Origin: CAXXOK01 sp964640955
GTDB taxonomy: Bacteria > Bacillota > Clostridia > Christensenellales > Aristaeellaceae
Direction: 5' to 3'
Length of the DNA: 64,000 nt
Assembly (NCBI GenBank): GCA_964640955.1
Contig: CAZXJI010000008.1
Span: 76,790-140,789, forward strand
Shown here: positions 60,335-64,000 of the stretch, piece by piece
Numbering within the stretch: the stretch's first letter is position 1
How the letters are laid out: each line of letters opens with the position of its first letter
Translations under genes and position numbers: made by a program
The notes under the pieces: model-generated
The model's database searches: none
What the model saw: only the letters and a program-made list of their open reading frames with translations
What the model was told of the DNA's origin: nothing

Positions 60335-61206
60335 TGAACGCTATCGGCGTGAAGGCGTCCCACGGGCTGACGGCGAGGAAACGGATCGTCAACCTGACGC
60401 TGACAATCGTGTTTTCGCTGGTCTCCATCGCCTACGTATATCCCCTGCTGGTCATCCTGATGAACAGCTTCAAGGTCAAGGCCTACATCAGCCGCGTTCC
60501 TTTCGCCCTGCCGCTGGGCAAGATGTTTGCGGAAGGCGCGAACTACGTAAACGGCGTGGCGAAAACCAACTTCTTCGACGCGCTCAAGTGGAGCTTCGTG
60601 ATCACGGTGCTGTCGGTGTTCGTCATCCTGCTGTGCACGTCGATGTGCGCGTGGTTCATCAGCCGCGTGAGCGGCAAATGGTCGAAGACCATTTACTTCC
60701 TATGCATTTTCTCCATGGTGGTGCCCTTCCAGATGGTGATGTTCACCCTCTCCAAGACCGCCAACGTCCTGGGGCTCAACACGCCCATCGGCATCGTGGT
60801 AATCTACCTGGGCTTCGGGGCGGGGCTTGCGGTGTTCATGTTCAGCGGATTCATGCGGTCAAGCCCCATCTCCATCGAGGAAAGCGCCATGATCGACGGC
60901 TGCGAGCCGCTGCGCACGTTTTTCAGCATCGTTCTGCCCATCCTCCAGCCCACCTACATTTCCACCGGCATTCTGGAAACCATGTGGATCTGGAACGACT
61001 ACCTGCTGCCTTACCTGGTCCTGGACATCAAACGCTACAAGACGGTTCCCATTGCCGTGCAGTACCTGAAGGGCGGGTACGGCTCGGTGGATATGGGCGC
61101 GATGATGGCCACGCTGGTCATGGCGATCATTCCGATTATCCTGTTTTACCTGTTCAGTCAGAAGTACATCGTCAGCGGCGTGATGGCCGGCGCGGTGAAG
61201 GGCTGA
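60334..61206 (+). CDS. ABC sugar transporter permease (MalG/UgpE-like)
   Basis: A 290-residue second permease with six helices and the EAA loop ESAMIDGCEPLRTFFSIVLP. It ends the importer operon without an ATPase gene, so the transporter probably uses a shared MsmX/MalK-type ATPase encoded elsewhere. Confidence 0.93.
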   Translation: MNAIGVKASHGLTARKRIVNLTLTIVFSLVSIAYVYPLLVILMNSFKVKAYISRVPFALPLGKMFAEGANYVNGVAKTNFFDALKWSFVITVLSVFVILLCTSMCAWFISRVSGKWSKTIYFLCIFSMVVPFQMVMFTLSKTANVLGLNTPIGIVVIYLGFGAGLAVFMFSGFMRSSPISIEESAMIDGCEPLRTFFSIVLPILQPTYISTGILETMWIWNDYLLPYLVLDIKRYKTVPIAVQYLKGGYGSVDMGAMMATLVMAIIPIILFYLFSQKYIVSGVMAGAVKG

Positions 61207-61281
61207 GCGACGCAAACGACGGTTCGGTCGTTTTCCGCTTGCAATCGGCGGGCTTCTGTTTCGGAAGTCCGCTTTTTCGTG

Positions 61282-61287
61282 TATAAT
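61282..61287 (+). promoter_or_regulatory. Probable -10 element of ftsH
   Basis: A perfect TATAAT, 90 bp before ftsH, in a T-rich context (CTTTTTCGTG). No good -35 hexamer is found at 16-18 bp, so the promoter may need an activator or be weak. Confidence 0.45.
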
Positions 61288-61377
61288 ATAGATGTATACG
61301 GCGGCAAGCGGCGGTCGCAGGAAATCGCCGCCCCGAACGAGAATATCGCAAACAGCCTCTGAGAAAGAAGGGTTCGC

Positions 61378-63243
61378 ATGAAGGTTTCCAAACAGCCTCA
61401 CAGGCCCCTGATCTTCTATTATATCATCGCCATGGTCGTGCTGATGCTGCTCAACGCGCTGGTTTTTCCGTCGTTGTACAGCGTACCGGTTACGGAGGTC
61501 GGATACGACGAATTCCTTCGAATGATCGACCAAAAGGAGATCGACCAGGTCTCCATGGACAGCTCGGAAATCACCTTCACCTCCAAGGACGCCAGCGGCA
61601 ACACCGTCTACTATAAAACCGGCTTATGGCCGGACGAAAACCTGGTGGACAAGCTCTACGCCAGCGGCGCGACCTTCTCGGCGGAGATTCCCACGCAGGC
61701 CTCGCCGCTGATGGAATTGCTGATCAGCTGGGTGCTGCCGCTGGCGTTTTTCGTGATCGTGGGACAGCTGCTGATGCGCTACATGACCAAGAAAATGGGC
61801 GGGAGCAACGCGCTTTCCTTCGGCAAGAGCAACGCGCGCATCTACATCGAATCTCAGACGGGCAAAACCTTCGCGGACGTGGCGGGCGAGGACGAGGCCA
61901 AGGACGCGCTTCGCGAAATCGTGGACTTTTTGCACCAGCCGGAACGCTACAAGGAGATCGGCGCGCGTCTGCCCAAAGGCGCGCTGCTGGTGGGCCCTCC
62001 GGGCACCGGCAAGACGCTTTTGGCCAAGGCCGTGGCCGGCGAGGCGAAGGTGCCGTTTTTCTCCATCGCGGGCAGCGAGTTTGTGGAGATGTTCGTGGGC
62101 ATGGGCGCCTCCAAGGTGCGCGATCTGTTTAAGCAGGCCACCGAAAAGGCCCCCTGCATCGTGTTCATCGACGAGATCGACACCATCGGCAAGAAGCGCG
62201 ACGGGGCCAACGGCTTCGGCGGCAACGACGAGCGCGAGCAGACGTTAAACCAGTTGTTGACCGAGATGGACGGCTTCGACTCTACCAAGGGCGTGGTGAT
62301 CCTCGCCGCCACCAACCGGCCGGACAGCCTGGATAAGGCGCTGCTCAGGCCGGGCCGCTTCGACCGGCGCATCCCCGTGGAATTGCCCGACCTGGCCGGG
62401 CGCGTGGCGATCCTCAAGGTGCACGCCAAGGACGTGAAGATGGAGGCGGATATCGACTTTACCGCCATCGGACACGCCACCAGCGGCGCCAGCGGCGCGG
62501 AGCTGGCCAACATCATCAACGAGGCGGCGCTGCACGCCGTACGCAACGGCCGCCAGACCGTGACCCAGACCGATCTGGAGGAAAGCGTGGAGGTCGTCAT
62601 CGCCGGGTACCAGCGCAAGGGCGCGGTGATCAGCGAGAAGGACAAGAAGATCATCGCCTACCACGAAACCGGACACGCGTTGGTGGCCGCGAGGCTCAAG
62701 GATGCCGCCCCGGTGCACAAGATCACCATCATCCCCCGTACCTCCGGTGCGCTGGGTTACACCATGCAGGTAGAGGAGGAGGAGCGCGTGCTGATGAGCA
62801 AGGAGGACGCCTATAACCAGCTCATCACCCTGACCGGCGGCCGCGCCGCCGAGGAAGTGGTGTTCCATTCCATCACCTCCGGCGCCAGCAACGACATCGA
62901 AAAGGCCACCGCCATCGCCCGCGCAATGGTCACCCGCTACGGCATGAGCGACCAGTTCGACATGGTGGCGCTGGAACAGGCCACCAACCCCTACCTGGGG
63001 ATGGATGCCAACATGGTCTGCAGCTCGGAGACGGCCGCGCGCATCGACGCCGAGGTGGGAGACATCATCCGCAAGGCGCACGCGAAGGCCAAGGAAATCC
63101 TGGAGAACAACCGCGAGCTGATGGACCGGCTGGCCAAGCACCTGCTGGACAAGGAAACCATCACCGGCGAGGAGTTTTTGCAGATTTTGAAGGACTACGA
63201 CAGGGAGAAACAGGCGCAGCCCGCCGGCCCGACGGCGGAATAA
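61378..63243 (+). CDS. ftsH: ATP-dependent zinc metalloprotease FtsH
   Basis: Membrane AAA+ protease for quality control of membrane and regulatory proteins. Two membrane helices (about 12-31 and 112-133) flank an extracytoplasmic domain. The AAA domain has Walker A VGPPGTGKTLLAKAVAGE, Walker B IVFIDEIDTIG and the second region of homology ATNRPDSLDKALLRPGRFDR, quoted in part as NRPDSLDKALLRPGRFDR. The protease motif is HETGH. Length is 621 aa. Start ATG 61378 follows AAGAAGGGTTCGC. It is monocistronic, with a strong terminator. Confidence 0.97.
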   Translation: MKVSKQPHRPLIFYYIIAMVVLMLLNALVFPSLYSVPVTEVGYDEFLRMIDQKEIDQVSMDSSEITFTSKDASGNTVYYKTGLWPDENLVDKLYASGATFSAEIPTQASPLMELLISWVLPLAFFVIVGQLLMRYMTKKMGGSNALSFGKSNARIYIESQTGKTFADVAGEDEAKDALREIVDFLHQPERYKEIGARLPKGALLVGPPGTGKTLLAKAVAGEAKVPFFSIAGSEFVEMFVGMGASKVRDLFKQATEKAPCIVFIDEIDTIGKKRDGANGFGGNDEREQTLNQLLTEMDGFDSTKGVVILAATNRPDSLDKALLRPGRFDRRIPVELPDLAGRVAILKVHAKDVKMEADIDFTAIGHATSGASGAELANIINEAALHAVRNGRQTVTQTDLEESVEVVIAGYQRKGAVISEKDKKIIAYHETGHALVAARLKDAAPVHKITIIPRTSGALGYTMQVEEEERVLMSKEDAYNQLITLTGGRAAEEVVFHSITSGASNDIEKATAIARAMVTRYGMSDQFDMVALEQATNPYLGMDANMVCSSETAARIDAEVGDIIRKAHAKAKEILENNRELMDRLAKHLLDKETITGEEFLQILKDYDREKQAQPAGPTAE

Positions 63244-63255
63244 GGAACTAAAGAC

Positions 63256-63297
63256 AGAGCCTGAAGCGGGCGGAGAAATCCGCCCGCTTCAGGCTCT
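63256..63297 (+). terminator. Bidirectional intrinsic terminator between ftsH and the GNAT gene
   Basis: An 18 bp perfect stem (63256-63273 with 63280-63297), loop AGAAAT, weakly T-rich on both sides. It lies between two convergent genes. Confidence 0.88.
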
Positions 63298-63318
63298 ATT
63301 CATATGGATGACGTTATT

Positions 63319-63795
63319 TCAGTTTCCGGCCAGCTTGCGAAGCGCTTCGTCCTGCAGACGGTATTGCGTCCAGTCGGTTTGCGGCTGCGCCCCGAGGGAG
63401 AGGTAAAAATCGATGCTGGGGCGGTTCCAGTTCAGGCAACTCCACTCGATCCGCCCCAAACCGAGCTCCACGGCGGTGCCGGCCAACTGTCGAAACAGCG
63501 CTTTGCCGTATCCGCGCCCGCGATGCTCCGGCCGAACATACAGATCCTCCAGATAAAAGCCGCTGCGGCCCAGAAAAGTGGAGAAATTATAGAAATACAA
63601 CGCGTAGCCGACTTCTTTTCCGGACTCCATGACAAAAAGAACCTCGGCTGTTTTGCGGTCGAACAGCCAGTTTTCCAGGGTGGCTTCGTCGGCCGTGACC
63701 TGATCCTCCAGACGCTCGTAGACCGAAAGCTCCCGGATAAACTGAAGAATCAGCGGCGTATCCTCCCTGACGGCCTTGCGAAAAGCGATTTCCAA
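63319..63795 (-). CDS. GNAT-family N-acetyltransferase (diamine acetyltransferase-like)
   Basis: A 158-residue acetyl-CoA-dependent acetyltransferase. The acetyl-CoA loop is VRPEHRGRGYGKALFRQLA (RxxGxG), preceded by FYLEDLYV, and the C-terminal WNRPSIDFYLSLGA is typical of spermidine/spermine or thialysine acetyltransferases. AAGGAG-like spacing is poor (GGAGGAGATTGC before ATG 63795 on the minus strand). The substrate is unproved; polyamines or amino acid analogues are the best guess. Confidence 0.85.
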   Translation of the reverse strand: MEIAFRKAVREDTPLILQFIRELSVYERLEDQVTADEATLENWLFDRKTAEVLFVMESGKEVGYALYFYNFSTFLGRSGFYLEDLYVRPEHRGRGYGKALFRQLAGTAVELGLGRIEWSCLNWNRPSIDFYLSLGAQPQTDWTQYRLQDEALRKLAGN

Positions 63796-63929
63796 TGCAA
63801 TCTCCTCCGATATCCAGTATCAAGGCCGATTATAGCATGCTCCGGCGGGAACGCACAATGCGGGATGCCCAAAAGGGGAAGGTCTCCTGCCGGGGCCCGA
63901 AAAAAAGGCAAAGAACTGAAAAAAAGGTG

Positions 63930-63958
63930 TTGACACGACAAAAGTGAGGTGGTATGAT
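63930..63958 (+). promoter_or_regulatory. Strong promoter, probably of an rRNA operon that starts beyond the window
   Basis: TTGACA (63930-63935), a 17 bp spacer and TATGAT (63953-63958), with an A-rich UP-element-like stretch just upstream (63899-63926). The following leader has a GCTC/GAGC hairpin and CCTTGAAAA at the window edge, a stretch commonly found shortly before 16S rRNA genes in Bacillota. Confidence 0.75.
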
Positions 63959-64000
63959 AGTCAAGCTCGCCTGAGAGCGACGAACCTTGAAAACGATACA
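63959..64000 (+). ncRNA. Start of probable rRNA operon leader (truncated by the window end)
   Basis: Only about 40 nt are visible, ending in GAACCTTGAAAACGATACA. No mature 16S sequence is reached, so the identity rests on the promoter and the CCTTGAAAA leader motif. Confidence 0.55.

Overview
This 64 kb window looks like ordinary chromosome from a high-GC member of the Bacillota, probably class Clostridia. The evidence is an HrcA/CIRCE-controlled grpE-dnaK-dnaJ locus, the block priA-def-fmt-rsmB-rlmN-prpC-prkC-rsgA-rpe, a streptococcal/clostridial-type FASII operon (fabT-fabH-acpP-fabK-fabD-fabG-fabF-accB-fabZ-accC-accD-accA), consensus sigma-A promoters with 16-18 bp spacers, strong Shine-Dalgarno sequences and many 1-13 bp gene overlaps. 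GTG and TTG starts are common. I cannot name the genus. I see no phage, insertion sequence, CRISPR array or tRNA gene.

Layout. 1-10.3 kb (+): hemW; the heat-shock operon hrcA-grpE-dnaK-dnaJ; prmA-rsmE-mtaB-hinT. 10.3-14.1 kb (+): rpsU, an orphan RNA/DNA methyltransferase, and rho with a ~240-residue disordered insertion. 14.1-31.4 kb (-): MATE exporter, dacF, priA, def, fmt, rsmB (with a 16-17 unit repeat extension), rlmN, the prpC/prkC phosphatase-kinase pair, rsgA, rpe, then an acyl-CoA ligase and a polytopic membrane protein. 31.6-37.9 kb (+): dnaX, rsmA, pckA, a stand-alone Ntn-hydrolase and two tandem small paralogous membrane proteins. 38-38.6 kb (-): a TRIC/YicG-type channel. 39-49.5 kb (+): the fatty-acid synthesis operon behind a MarR/FabT-type regulator, closing with a DegV/FakB-type fatty-acid-binding protein. 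49.5-56.1 kb (+): an aromatic amino acid operon behind a Phe/Tyr-rich leader peptide and intrinsic terminator: aroF, tyrA, aroB, pheA, an aroE-aroK fusion, aroQ and a histidine phosphatase. 56.1-57.5 kb (-): a second MATE exporter. 57.7-61.2 kb (+): a carbohydrate-type ABC importer without its ATPase, with two LacI/CcpA-like operators. 61.4-63.8 kb: ftsH (+) and a GNAT acetyltransferase (-). The window ends inside what looks like the promoter and leader of an rRNA operon.

Most genes are housekeeping. The less ordinary features are the repeat-built cationic N-terminus of RsmB, the Phe/Tyr attenuator, the Rho insertion, two inverted copies of a ~65 bp palindromic intergenic repeat 38 kb apart (one splitting dnaK from dnaJ, one splitting fabG from fabF), the AroE-AroK fusion, a 20-bp-period direct repeat before pckA, and the paired operators before the ABC importer. 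I found no clearly novel multi-gene system such as defence, biosynthetic or mobile machinery. All family assignments come from reading motifs by eye; no database search was run.
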